Of a stretch of 64,000 nucleotides of DNA, positions 24,297 to 32,961 are shown piece by piece. The stretch lies in contig NC_020504.1 of the NCBI RefSeq assembly GCF_000349325.1, positions 7,420,326 to 7,484,325 on the forward strand, read 5' to 3'. The position numbers and the translations under genes were made by a program. Under the pieces are notes generated by a model. That model had not been told where the DNA came from, ran no database searches, and was given only the letters and a program-made list of their open reading frames with translations. Numbering within the stretch: position 1 is the first letter of the stretch; the number at the start of each line of letters is the position of its first letter. Origin of the DNA: Streptomyces davaonensis JCM 4913 (lineage in GTDB: Bacteria; Actinomycetota; Actinomycetes; Streptomycetales; Streptomycetaceae).

Positions 24297-25070
24297 TCAG
24301 AGTCGGCGGGTGGCCAGCGTCAGCCGGTCCCGCGCGTCGAACAGGGCGTCCTTCACGAGCTGTTCGTGGGCCGGGGTCAGCCGGGCCACCGGCACCGAGC
24401 AGCTGATGGCGTCGCGGGCCGGGGTGCGGTACGGGATCGCCACGCCGAAGCAGCGCAGACCCAGGGTGTTCTCCTCGCGATCCACGGCGAAGCCCTGCTC
24501 GCGGACCTGGTGGAGCTCCTCGATCAGCTTCTCGCGGTCGGTGATGGTGTTCTCGGTCAGCGCCGGAAGCGTCTCCGGGAGCATCTTGCGGACCTGCTCG
24601 TCCGTGTAGGTGCTGAGCAGCGCCTTGCCGAGCGACGTCGAGTGCGCGGGGAGGCGGCGGCCCACCCGGGTGAAGGGGCGCAGATAGTGCTGGGACTGAC
24701 GCGTGGCCAGATACACCACGTTCGTGCCGTCCAGGCGTGCCAGGTGGATGGTCTCGGTGGTGTCGTCCGACAGCCGGTCCAGTGTGGGACGCGCGGCGGC
24801 CACCACCTCGTCGCCGTCGATGTAGGAGGTGCCGACCAGCAGCGCCCGCACCCCGATGCCGTACCGCGTGCCGGTTGCGTCGGTCTCCACCCAGCCCAGC
24901 TCCACGAGCGTGCGCAGCAGCATGTACAGGCTGGACTTGGGGTAGCCGACCGCCTCCTGGACGGCCGCGAGGGAGTGCATTCCCGGGCGTCCGGCGAAGT
25001 ATTCGAGCAGTTCGACCGTCCGCACCGCGGACTTGACCTGCGCCCCGCCCACCGTCTCGCCTGCCGACAT
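24297..25070 (-). CDS. IclR family transcriptional regulator
   Basis: 257 aa from ATG 25070. N-terminal winged helix-turn-helix (about 10-75: AVRTVELLEYFAGRPGMHSLAAVQEAVGYPKSSLYMLLRTL), then the IclR effector domain (about 90-250), containing LPAHSTSLGKALLS and the C-terminal SVPVARLT. IclR proteins of the KdgR group control uronate and pectin catabolism; the divergent semialdehyde dehydrogenase gene fits that use. The effector cannot be read from sequence. The 132-bp gap to the dehydrogenase GTG contains small inverted repeats that may be its sites. Confidence 0.9.
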   Translation of the reverse strand: MSAGETVGGAQVKSAVRTVELLEYFAGRPGMHSLAAVQEAVGYPKSSLYMLLRTLVELGWVETDATGTRYGIGVRALLVGTSYIDGDEVVAAARPTLDRLSDDTTETIHLARLDGTNVVYLATRQSQHYLRPFTRVGRRLPAHSTSLGKALLSTYTDEQVRKMLPETLPALTENTITDREKLIEELHQVREQGFAVDREENTLGLRCFGVAIPYRTPARDAISCSVPVARLTPAHEQLVKDALFDARDRLTLATRRL

Positions 25071-25202
25071 CGCCCTTGACCCCTTCGTTCGACGCGAAAT
25101 AGTCTCACCAGCGTATTCACCATGAAAGACAGCGTTCAGTATATCGAACAACCCTGGTGAATGACCCAAGTACTGCGGCAATACAGTGTGGAGGGACCCG
25201 CG
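25071..25202. promoter_or_regulatory. Divergent promoter/operator region between iclR-type and dehydrogenase genes
   Basis: AT-richer than its surroundings. Holds inverted repeats TTCACCATGAA (25116-25126) and GTTC-8 bases-GAAC (25134-25149), plus TTCG-7-CGAA near 25084. The dehydrogenase ribosome site GGAGGG (25190-25195) lies 7 bases before GTG 25203. Autoregulation and control of the divergent gene by the IclR protein are inferred. Confidence 0.45.
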
Positions 25203-26738
25203 GTGGCAGCAGCACCAGTCTGGAGTGTCGACCCCCGAACCGGGAAGCAGCGCGAACAGGTTGCGGTGGAGGCCACAGCCCAGGAGGTGGACGCCGCCGT
25301 CCGCGCCGCGCAGGAGGCGCGCGGCGCCCTCACCGACCGGACCGTCCGCTCGGCCTTCCTGCGCACCGCGGCAGAGCGGCTCGAAGCCGCGAAGGACCAG
25401 CTCGTCGAGGCGGCCGACGCCGAGACCGCGCTCGGCCCGGTCCGGCTGACCGGCGAACTCGCCCGCACCTGCTACCAGCTGCGCGCTTTCGCGGACATCG
25501 TCGACGAGGGCGCCTTCCTGGACGTCGTCGTCAACCACCCCGACGACACCGCGACCCCGCCGATCCCGGACCTGCGCCGCTACAAGGTGCCGCTCGGTGT
25601 CGTCGCCGTCTACTCCGCCTCCAACTTCCCCTTCGCCTTCTCGGTCGCGGGCGGCGACACCGCGAGCGCGCTGGCCGCGGGCTGCCCGGTCGTCGTCAAG
25701 GCCCACCCCGACCACCCGGCCCTGTCCGAGCTGGTCGCCAAGGTCGTGCGGACGGCCGCCCAGGAGCACGGCATCCCCGAGGGCGTCCTCGGCCTGGTGC
25801 ACGGCTTCGAGGCGGGCGTCGGGCTGATCAAGCACCCGCTGGTCGCGGCGGCCGGTTTCACCGGTTCGGTACGCGGTGGGCGGGCCCTCTTCGACGCGGC
25901 GGCGGCGCGGCCGGTGCCGATCCCCTTCCACGGTGAGCTGGGCTCGCTGAACCCGGTGCTCATCACGGAGGCCGCGGCCGCCGAGCGTGCGGAGGCCATC
26001 GGCACCGGGCTCGCGGGCTCCATGACGCTCGGCGTCGGACAGTTCTGTGTGAAGCCCGGCCTGGTGCTGGCGCCGGCCGGGGCCTCCGGTGACCGGCTGG
26101 TGAAGTCCCTGACGGACGCCGTCAGTGACACCGACGCGGGTGTGCTGCTCGACCACCGGATGCGGGACAACTTCGTCGCCGGGGTCGCCGAGCGCGCCGA
26201 GCTGCCCGACGTGGACTCGCCCGTGACGCCGGGCGCGGGCGGCGAGCACACGGTCAGCGCGGGCTTTCTGACGGTGCCGGCCGAGAAGCTGGCCCAGGAG
26301 GGCGCGCACGACCTGCTGCTGGAGGAGTGCTTCGGTCCCGTCACCGTCGTGGTGCGCTACACGGACGAGGCCGAGGCCAAGGCGGTCCTGTCGCGGCTGC
26401 CCGGCAACCTGACAGCGACGGTCCATCTCTCCGCGGAGGAGGCGGCGGGCCAGGGCCGGGGTCCCGAGCTCCTTGCCGAGCTGACGCCGCTGGCGGGACG
26501 GGTCCTGGTCAACGGCTGGCCGACCGGTGTCGCGGTGGCCCCGGCCCAGCACCACGGCGGCCCGTACCCGGCGACCACGTCGACGTCGACCTCGGTGGGC
26601 GGCACGGCCATCGAGCGGTGGCTGCGGCCGGTGGTGTACCAGGGGGCGCCCGAGGCGCTGCTTCCCCCGGAGCTGAAGGACGACAACCCGCTCGGGCTGC
26701 CGCGCCGGTTCAACGGCGCTCTGGAGGGCCGTGGCTAG
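25203..26738 (+). CDS. Alpha-ketoglutaric semialdehyde dehydrogenase (aldehyde dehydrogenase)
   Basis: 511 aa from GTG 25203, chosen for GGAGGG at ideal spacing; an ATG at 25161 adds 14 residues without a ribosome site. Key aldehyde dehydrogenase residues: Asn141 (SASNFPFAFSV), Lys166 (VVKAHP), Glu245 (HGELGS) and nucleophile Cys282 (GQFCVKPG). The form matches the branch oxidising 2,5-dioxopentanoate to 2-oxoglutarate with NAD(P). This is the last step of oxidative routes from galacturonate/galactarate and L-arabinose, which pectin yields. Divergent from the IclR gene. The upstream dehydratase steps are not in the window. Confidence 0.87.
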   Translation: MAAAPVWSVDPRTGKQREQVAVEATAQEVDAAVRAAQEARGALTDRTVRSAFLRTAAERLEAAKDQLVEAADAETALGPVRLTGELARTCYQLRAFADIVDEGAFLDVVVNHPDDTATPPIPDLRRYKVPLGVVAVYSASNFPFAFSVAGGDTASALAAGCPVVVKAHPDHPALSELVAKVVRTAAQEHGIPEGVLGLVHGFEAGVGLIKHPLVAAAGFTGSVRGGRALFDAAAARPVPIPFHGELGSLNPVLITEAAAAERAEAIGTGLAGSMTLGVGQFCVKPGLVLAPAGASGDRLVKSLTDAVSDTDAGVLLDHRMRDNFVAGVAERAELPDVDSPVTPGAGGEHTVSAGFLTVPAEKLAQEGAHDLLLEECFGPVTVVVRYTDEAEAKAVLSRLPGNLTATVHLSAEEAAGQGRGPELLAELTPLAGRVLVNGWPTGVAVAPAQHHGGPYPATTSTSTSVGGTAIERWLRPVVYQGAPEALLPPELKDDNPLGLPRRFNGALEGRG

Positions 26739-27382
26739 AGCCCGGCGTCCCTGGCCAGCAGGGCCGCCTGGACCCTGTTCTCGCACTCCAGTTTGGTCAG
26801 GATCCGGCTGACGTACGTCTTCACCGTGGCCTCGCTCATGTGCAGCCGGGCGCCCGCGTCCGCGTTGGACAGGCCCTCACCGAGCAGGGCCAGTACGTCG
26901 CGTTCCCGTTCGGTGAGGTCGGCCAGGCGACGGCGGGCTTCCTCGCCGCGCAGGGTGGCGGCGGGGGAGGCGAGGGTGTCCACGACGTGCCGGGTGGCGG
27001 CCGGGGAGAGATAGGCGTTCCCGGCCGCCGCCGCGCGCACCGCGTGGATCAGCTCCTGCGGCGCGGAGTCCTTCAGCAGGAAGCCTGCGCCGCCGTGGCC
27101 GAGGGCCCGCAGGACGTTGTCCCGTTCGCCGAAGGTGGTCAGGATCAGCACCCGGACCCCCGGTGCGGCCCGGCCCAGCTCGGCCAGCGCGGTCAGCCCG
27201 TCCATCACCGGCATCCGGATGTCGAGCAGAGCCACGTCGACCGCGTTGCTCCGGGCGGTCTCCACCGCCTCCCGGCCGTTCGCCGCCTCGGCGACGACGT
27301 CGATGTCGTCGGCCGAGGTGAGGATCATCCTGATGCCGGCCCTGATGAGCGGCTCGTCGTCGGCGACGAGGACCCGGATCAC
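26735..27382 (-). CDS. NarL-type response regulator
   Basis: 215 aa, GTG start with AGGAGG only 4 bases upstream, a short spacing. Receiver domain with LVADDE and phospho-acceptor Asp54 in VALLDIRMP; LuxR-type DNA-binding domain near 150-210 (LTERERDVLALLGEGLSNADAGARLHMSEATVKTYV). Paired with the kinase 76 bp upstream. Its 3' end overlaps the convergent dehydrogenase gene by 4 bp. Confidence 0.92.
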   Translation of the reverse strand: MIRVLVADDEPLIRAGIRMILTSADDIDVVAEAANGREAVETARSNAVDVALLDIRMPVMDGLTALAELGRAAPGVRVLILTTFGERDNVLRALGHGGAGFLLKDSAPQELIHAVRAAAAGNAYLSPAATRHVVDTLASPAATLRGEEARRRLADLTERERDVLALLGEGLSNADAGARLHMSEATVKTYVSRILTKLECENRVQAALLARDAGL

Positions 27383-27414
27383 ACGGCCTCCTGCGCGGTG
27401 TCGGTGCGATGAAC

Positions 27415-27436
27415 TGATGACGGAGCCCCGTCATCA
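27415..27436 (-). terminator. Hairpin between kinase and regulator genes
   Basis: Perfect 9-bp stem (TGATGACGG, loop AGCC, complement) in the 76-bp intercistronic gap. No T-run follows on the minus strand. It could lower transcription of the regulator relative to the kinase or be an mRNA stability element. Confidence 0.4.
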
Positions 27437-27458
27437 TGCCCGATCCCGGCAGCGGCCC

Positions 27459-29162
27459 TTACGGCTCGTACGCGTAGGACTCCTTGGTGACCAGCTCCCC
27501 GCCCCGGAAACAGAACCGGTAGACGATGTCCGCGTCCGCGTCCACGAAGTGACGGCAGGTGGCGTTCTCGGGCAGCGCCGGCCCCTGCTCCTCCACGCCG
27601 TCGGTGAGGATGGAGTCCCCGTCCGGCAGCTTCTTCTCCACGTCCGCCTCGGCGTCGCCGACCCGCACGGACCCGTACACGCCCTTCGTTATCGTGCCGC
27701 TCTCCACCTCGTCCCACAGGGCCTTCAGCCCCCACACCACCAGGGTGCCCACGCCCACGACGAGGACCACTGCGGTGACGGCACAGCCGAGGGCGACCTT
27801 CTTCTTGCTGCTCATGATGGCGGCGAACTCCCCTTGCGGATCGGAACGGTCGATGACCGCTCCACCCTCGTGTGCCGCCCCGATGCCGATCTGCCCCCGA
27901 AGGTCGTCGTTCACCGCGACGGAGGTCGCGCCCTTCGGCCGGGGCCGGGGTTCGTCGCCGTACGGCAGGACGCCCGCGAGGCGGAAGCCGCCCTCGGGGG
28001 TCGGGCCGGTGTGCACCATGCCGCCGACCAGCCGGGCCCGCTCCCGCAGCCCCGCGAGCCCCTGGCCGCCGCTGACCGCCGCCCTGGACCCGGCCGACCC
28101 CGGTCCGTTGGCCACTTCGACCACCAGGCTGTCCGGCTCGTACCGCAGCGCCACGGTGATCGGGGCACCCGGCGCGTGCTTGTGCGCGTTGGTCAGGCCC
28201 TCCTGGGCGATCCGGTACGCCGCCTGATCGGCGGCCGGGGCCAAGGGCCGTACCATGCCGGACCGCTGGAGCTCCACGGCCGCGCCCGCCGCCCGCGACG
28301 ACTCCACCAAGCCGTCGACGGTGGCCGCCCCGCGGGCCGGTGGCGGCTCGGTGTCCGGCTCCTGGTCCTCGGGCACGCCGTCCCGCAGGATGCCCACCAC
28401 CTCCCGCAGCTCCCGCATCGCCGCCACCGAGGCCTCGCGCAGGATGCCCACCCCCTGTCGCTGGCGGTCGCCCAGGTTCGGGTCCACCTCCAGCGCACCC
28501 GCGTGCACGGAGATCAGGGCGAGCTGGTGGCCGAGGCTGTCGTGCATGTCCTGGGCGATGCGCTGGCGTTCCAGGAGCCGGGCCTGCCGCGCCACCATCG
28601 CCTGCTCGCGCACCAGTTGGGCGTTGTGCCGGCGCAGGGTGTCGAGGAGCGCGTGCCGCTGGGCGCGGTAGCGGGAGGCGAGCCCCGGCACGACCACCAG
28701 TGCCAGGAAGGAGCCCGCGCCGATCGCCGCCGTCGCGAGGGGCGACAGCCGGACCTCCTCGTCGGCCGCCCCGTACACGGCGAGCGCGACATGCAGCACG
28801 AACCCGGCGGCGTACGCGGCCAGCGCCCGCCCGGGCCGCAGGATGCGGCTGCCCGCCGACCAGCTCGCGTACATCAGCAGCGGCGTCGCCCCGGCCACCG
28901 CCCCCGCGAGGGCCGCCGAGACGATCAGCACCGTCGCGGGCAGCGACCGGCGGGCCAGGGACAGCACGGCGACCGCCAGGATCACGGCCCCGGTCCGCGC
29001 CCCGAAGCCGGCCTCCGTGGTGTCGAACAGCCCCGCCAGCGAAACGAGCACGACCGTGAGCACCGCCTCCCCCGCGATCCGCTTGCGGGGCCACGGGGAG
29101 GCGGCGGCCAGCCGGGAGCGGAGGGTCAGGCCGGGTGCGGGTATGTCTGCGCTTGCGTCCAC
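27459..29162 (-). CDS. Histidine kinase with extra C-terminal membrane segment and outer domain
   Basis: 567 aa, GTG start. N-terminal membrane helices (about 30-165), HisKA_3 helix with His207 (QRIAQDMHDSLGHQLALIS), then HATPase domain ending near residue 400 (GGQGLAGLRERARLVGG). After a low-complexity stretch (about 410-448) a new unit begins at Met450: SSKKKVALG, one membrane helix (456-478), and an outer domain of about 85 residues with two cysteines (CRHF, RFCF). An ATG at 27815 with AAGGGGAG 12 bases upstream could start this part as a separate 118-aa protein, so the long frame may be a fusion of two genes or two overlapping products. Confidence 0.85.
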   Translation of the reverse strand: MDASADIPAPGLTLRSRLAAASPWPRKRIAGEAVLTVVLVSLAGLFDTTEAGFGARTGAVILAVAVLSLARRSLPATVLIVSAALAGAVAGATPLLMYASWSAGSRILRPGRALAAYAAGFVLHVALAVYGAADEEVRLSPLATAAIGAGSFLALVVVPGLASRYRAQRHALLDTLRRHNAQLVREQAMVARQARLLERQRIAQDMHDSLGHQLALISVHAGALEVDPNLGDRQRQGVGILREASVAAMRELREVVGILRDGVPEDQEPDTEPPPARGAATVDGLVESSRAAGAAVELQRSGMVRPLAPAADQAAYRIAQEGLTNAHKHAPGAPITVALRYEPDSLVVEVANGPGSAGSRAAVSGGQGLAGLRERARLVGGMVHTGPTPEGGFRLAGVLPYGDEPRPRPKGATSVAVNDDLRGQIGIGAAHEGGAVIDRSDPQGEFAAIMSSKKKVALGCAVTAVVLVVGVGTLVVWGLKALWDEVESGTITKGVYGSVRVGDAEADVEKKLPDGDSILTDGVEEQGPALPENATCRHFVDADADIVYRFCFRGGELVTKESYAYEP

Positions 29163-29303
29163 GCGCCGACGATAGTCAGCGGGCCGGGGCGGCGACCGTC
29201 ATCTTTGGTCGCTGCGGACGGCGACTTCTGGAGACTGCACGGGGCCGTGGGGCCCGCCGACGATGGATCCGCAGTCGAGTTCGTCAGCAGGGGGAGTGGA
29301 AGA

Positions 29304-29882
29304 GTGGGAAACGAGCGATTCACCGTCCGGCAGAAGACGACCCTCATGGTCAACCGCTATGTCGTCACCGAGGCCCTGCCGGACGGCTCCGACGGCAAGG
29401 TCGTCGCCTTCGCCGAGCAGAAGCGGATGACGCTCAGGGAGCGGATGACCTTCTACACCGACGAGTCCAGGGACCGGGTCCTGTTCACCGCCGAGGCCTG
29501 CCAGGTCCTCGACGTCGGCGCGGTCTACGACGTCAAGGACGCGACCGGCACCTCCATAGGCACCTTCCGCAAGAAGTTCGGTGCCTCGCTGCTGCGCTCG
29601 ACCTGGGAGATGGACCAGCCGGGCTCCATCACCGCCACCGGGCGCGAGCGGAACACGACCGTGGCGGTGCTGCGCCGGGTGTGGGAGCTGCTGCCACTGG
29701 ACCTCGTGCCGTTCGCGTGGCCTTACCACTTCGACTTCGCCGACGGGGAGAAGCCGGTGATGAAGGTCGACAAGAGGTTCGGGCTGCGCGACCGCTATCT
29801 GCTCGACGTGGCCTCGCCCGGTCTCGACCTCCGCCTCGCCATCGCCCAGACCGTGGCCCTGGACGCCCTCCAGTCCCGCTGA
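29304..29882 (+). CDS. LURP-one-related (Tubby-C-like) protein
   Basis: 192 aa from GTG 29304 with GGGGGAG upstream; the frame is open far upstream but without a start signal. The sequence VGNERFTVRQKTTLMVNRYVVTE, then an alternating strand pattern (FTAEACQVLDVGAVYDVKDATGTSIGTFRKK), follows the LURP-one/Tubby-C beta-barrel fold. Bacterial members are often phospholipid- or membrane-associated but of unknown role. Stands alone, divergent from the kinase gene and 41 bp before the DUF1349 gene. Confidence 0.83.
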   Translation: MGNERFTVRQKTTLMVNRYVVTEALPDGSDGKVVAFAEQKRMTLRERMTFYTDESRDRVLFTAEACQVLDVGAVYDVKDATGTSIGTFRKKFGASLLRSTWEMDQPGSITATGRERNTTVAVLRRVWELLPLDLVPFAWPYHFDFADGEKPVMKVDKRFGLRDRYLLDVASPGLDLRLAIAQTVALDALQSR

Positions 29883-29923
29883 CCGGGTGCCCGGCGCCGG
29901 GCGGGGCCTGCAAGAATCCCGCC

Positions 29924-30532
29924 ATGGACGTGGAACTCCCCGAACTTCCTTTCCCGCTCCGCACGTACGGCCCCGACGGCCACTGGTCCTACGAGGACGG
30001 CGTCCTCGCCGGATGGGCCGGCCCCCGGCAGGACCGCTTCGTACCACCCACCGGCGAGGCCCTCGACCCGGCCTCCGACGCGCCCCGGCTGCTCGGAGCG
30101 CCCGAGGGCGATTTCCAGCTGATCGCCCGGGTCACCGTCGGGTTCGCCGGGGCCTTCGACGCCGGCGTCCTCTACGTACACGTCGGGGAGCGGGCCTGGG
30201 CAAAACTCTGTCTGGAGTACTCCCCGGACGTCCCCACCGTCTGCACGGTGGTCACCCGGGGCCACTCCGACGACGCCAACTCCTTCACCGTGGAGGGCAG
30301 TTCGGTGTGGCTGAGGGTGAGCCGCACCGGGCGGGCCTTCGCCTTCCACGCCTCCCGCGACGGCGAACGGTGGACCTTCGTCCGGCTGTTCACCCTCGGC
30401 GACGAGAAGGAGACCGGCGCGGCGCTGATCGGCTTCCTGACGCAGTCGCCGATGGGGGAGGGGTGCGTCGTGACCTACGACCATCTCCGGTTCCGCCCGA
30501 GCTGGCCGCACGACCTGCGAGACGGAAGCTGA
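29924..30532 (+). CDS. DUF1349 (concanavalin-like) domain protein
   Basis: 202 aa; ATG 29924. Single beta-sandwich domain of the DUF1349/regulation-of-enolase type (WAGPRQDRFVPP, DFQLIARVTVGFAGAFDAGVLYVHVGERAWAKLCLEYSPD, SPMGEGCVVTYDHLRF). No signal peptide, so cytoplasmic. The fold is a carbohydrate-binding-like jelly roll; function unknown. The last 143 bp overlap the convergent exporter gene. Confidence 0.85.
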   Translation: MDVELPELPFPLRTYGPDGHWSYEDGVLAGWAGPRQDRFVPPTGEALDPASDAPRLLGAPEGDFQLIARVTVGFAGAFDAGVLYVHVGERAWAKLCLEYSPDVPTVCTVVTRGHSDDANSFTVEGSSVWLRVSRTGRAFAFHASRDGERWTFVRLFTLGDEKETGAALIGFLTQSPMGEGCVVTYDHLRFRPSWPHDLRDGS

Positions 30533-31871
30533 GGGCGCAGGTCACCGCGAGCAGCCCCGCGCTGATCAGCAGGCACAGCCGCATCCCCGCCACGAACCCG
30601 TCGGAGACCAGCGCCCCGAACAGGGCGATGCCCAGCGCCCCGGCCATCTGCCGGGCCGAGTTGAGGACACCTGCCGCCAGGCCCGCGCGCTCGGCGGGTA
30701 CCGCGTCCAGCATCGCCGCGGTCAGCGGCGGCACCGTCAGCGCGCAGCCCAGCGCCATGGGGACGAGGAGAAGGGCGACCAGGACCGCGGGGGTGCCGGC
30801 GTCGACGTACAGCATGAGGAGCAGTCCCACGACGGCCAGGCCCTGTCCGAGCACCATGGGCAGCCGGGGGCCGTGCCGGGCCGCGAGCTTGCCCGCCAGC
30901 ACGTTCGTCACCGCGATCAGGCCCGTCATCGGCAGGAACATCAGCCCGGCCTGGAGCGGTGAGCGGCCCTGGACCTGCTGGAAGAAGAGGGAGAAGACGA
31001 ACACCATGCTGTAGAAGGCCACGCTGACGGCCGCGCCCGCGGCCACCGTCGCCACGACCGTCCGGTCGCGGAAGAGACCGAGCGGGACGACCGGGTGCGG
31101 TTGGCGGGCCTCGACCCGGAGGAAGGCGACCATGGCCAGGGCGGCCACCACCAGCGCCGCCCAGCCGACCGGGCCGCCCTCGATCACCGCGAACACCAGC
31201 GCCGTCAGCGCCACCACCGCCGTCACCTGACCGGGCAGGTCCAGCGGCGCCGGACGGCGCTGCGAGCGTGGGGCGCGCAGCAGCAGGACAAGGATCAGCG
31301 CGCCGATCGGCACATTCACGAAGAAGATCCCGCGCCAGTCCCACGCCGTGGTCAGCGCACCGCCCGCCACGGGGCCCAGTGCCACGGCCGCCGAACCGCC
31401 CGCCGCCCACACGGCCACCGCGCGCGCCCGTCGCGTCGGATCGGCGTACGCCTGCCGCACCAGCGCCAGCGACGCCGGCAGCACCACGGCCGCCGCCACG
31501 CCCTGCACCGCCCGCGCACCGAGCAGCACCGACAGGTTCGGTGCGAGACCGCAGGCGACCGAGGCGAGCGTGAACACCGTGGCCCCGAGAGCGTACGCCC
31601 GGCTCGCCCCCACCCGGTCGGAGAAGGCGCCAGTGGACAGCATCAGCGCGGCGAAGGCCAGCGTGTACGCGTCCACCACCCACTGGAGCCCGGACATTCC
31701 GCTGCCCAGGGAGTCGCCGATCGCGGGCAGGGCCACGTTGACCACGGACGCGTCCAGGCAGACGAGACCGAAACCGAGAAGGGCGGCGGCCAGGGACAGC
31801 ACGGGGGAGGGGCTCTTGGCGGGCAACGGGAGGGCGGGTGCCGTCAGTTGGTCGGCCTGGTTCGTTGGCAT
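30390..31871 (-). CDS. MFS drug exporter, DHA2 (EmrB/QacA) type
   Basis: 493 aa from ATG 31871 (GGGGGC upstream). Fourteen membrane helices with family motifs: LDASVVNVALPAIG in helix 1, DAYTLAFAALMLSTGAFSDRVG, and GPVAGGAL in helix 5. A proton-driven multidrug or metabolite exporter; substrate unknown. The C-terminal 35 residues (GGTGDGRRSRRT… Arg/Ser-rich) are unlike a family tail and are read antisense through the end of the DUF1349 gene, suggesting loss of the original stop. Divergent from the GlxA-type regulator gene, 70 bp apart. Confidence 0.9.
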   Translation of the reverse strand: MPTNQADQLTAPALPLPAKSPSPVLSLAAALLGFGLVCLDASVVNVALPAIGDSLGSGMSGLQWVVDAYTLAFAALMLSTGAFSDRVGASRAYALGATVFTLASVACGLAPNLSVLLGARAVQGVAAAVVLPASLALVRQAYADPTRRARAVAVWAAGGSAAVALGPVAGGALTTAWDWRGIFFVNVPIGALILVLLLRAPRSQRRPAPLDLPGQVTAVVALTALVFAVIEGGPVGWAALVVAALAMVAFLRVEARQPHPVVPLGLFRDRTVVATVAAGAAVSVAFYSMVFVFSLFFQQVQGRSPLQAGLMFLPMTGLIAVTNVLAGKLAARHGPRLPMVLGQGLAVVGLLLMLYVDAGTPAVLVALLLVPMALGCALTVPPLTAAMLDAVPAERAGLAAGVLNSARQMAGALGIALFGALVSDGFVAGMRLCLLISAGLLAVTCALSFRLAGRAASSGGTGDGRRSRRTPPPSATASGSRSAPRRSPSRRRG

Positions 31872-31941
31872 GCCCCCATGCTGCGGATCTTCGCCGTCGT
31901 ACAGTAGTGGCCCGAATGCCATACGTCCGGAGGATCTGGCC

Positions 31942-32901
31942 ATGCATCGTGTCGCCGTCATCGCCCCCTTCCGGGTGTCGATGTTCAACCTCGCCATCCC
32001 GGAGCTGTTCTTCGAGCGGACCCTCGTCGACGGCGTTCCCGGCTACGAGGTGACCGTCTGCACGCCCGAGCCCGGGGTGATCGTCACCACCGGTGGCCTC
32101 GACCTGCATGTCGGACGCGGCCTGGAGGCCCTGGACGACGCCGACACCGTCCTCGTCGCGGGCACCGGCGAGCGGTTCCAGCCCGAGGCGCGCACCGTTG
32201 TCGCCGTCCGCGAGGCCGCGGCGGCCGGCAAGCGCGTCGCCTCCATCTGCAGCGGCGCCTTTGTGCTGGCCGAGGCGGGTCTGCTGGACGGCCGCAGCGC
32301 CACCACGTACTGGCAGCTCACCGAGGAGCTCCGCGAGCGCTACCCGGCGCTCGACGTCAAGGGTGACGTCCTCTACGTCCAGGACGGCCAGATCCTCACC
32401 GCCTCCGGCTACGCCGCGGGCATCGACATGTGCCTGCACATCATCCGCACCGACTACGGCGCGGCCGTCGCCAACGAAGTGGCCCGGCTCGCCCTCGTCG
32501 CCCCGGTCCGGCCCGGCGGCCAGACCCAGTTCACCCAGACCCCGCTGCCGCCCGAGCGGGGCACCGCCTGCGCCGACACCCGGGGCTGGGCCATGCGCCA
32601 CCTCGACCAGCCGCTCACCCTCACCGACCTGGCCCGGCACGCGGGCGTCAGCGTGCGCACCCTCACCCGGCGTTTCCACGCCGAGAGCGGGGTGAGCCCG
32701 CTGCAGTGGCTGCTCCACCAGCGCATCGAGCGGGCCAAGGAACTGCTGGAGACCACCACGCTCCCCATGGACCAGGTGGCCCGCGCCTGCGGCCTGGGGA
32801 CCGCCGACTCCCTGCGCGTCCATGTGGTGCGCCGCACCGGGCTGACCCCGAGCGCGTACCGGACGCAGTTCAGCCGCATGGGAATGAAGACGGTCGCTTG
32901 A
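31942..32901 (+). CDS. GlxA-type regulator (DJ-1/PfpI domain plus AraC helix-turn-helix)
   Basis: 319 aa; ATG 31942 with GGAGGA 7 bases upstream. N-terminal DJ-1/PfpI-like domain (1-180) with the nucleophile-elbow Cys in SICSGAFVLAEAG, then two AraC-type helix-turn-helix motifs (about 215-310: LTLTDLARHAGVSVRTLTRRF, MDQVARACGLGTADSLRVHV). Such proteins regulate small-molecule metabolism or export. Divergent from the DHA2 exporter, which it may control. Confidence 0.92.
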   Translation: MHRVAVIAPFRVSMFNLAIPELFFERTLVDGVPGYEVTVCTPEPGVIVTTGGLDLHVGRGLEALDDADTVLVAGTGERFQPEARTVVAVREAAAAGKRVASICSGAFVLAEAGLLDGRSATTYWQLTEELRERYPALDVKGDVLYVQDGQILTASGYAAGIDMCLHIIRTDYGAAVANEVARLALVAPVRPGGQTQFTQTPLPPERGTACADTRGWAMRHLDQPLTLTDLARHAGVSVRTLTRRFHAESGVSPLQWLLHQRIERAKELLETTTLPMDQVARACGLGTADSLRVHVVRRTGLTPSAYRTQFSRMGMKTVA

Positions 32902-32961
32902 ATGTTCACCCATGTTGGCGGAGGCAGTCTCCGCTTCCGTCCGACCTGGAGAGCCGAGAAC

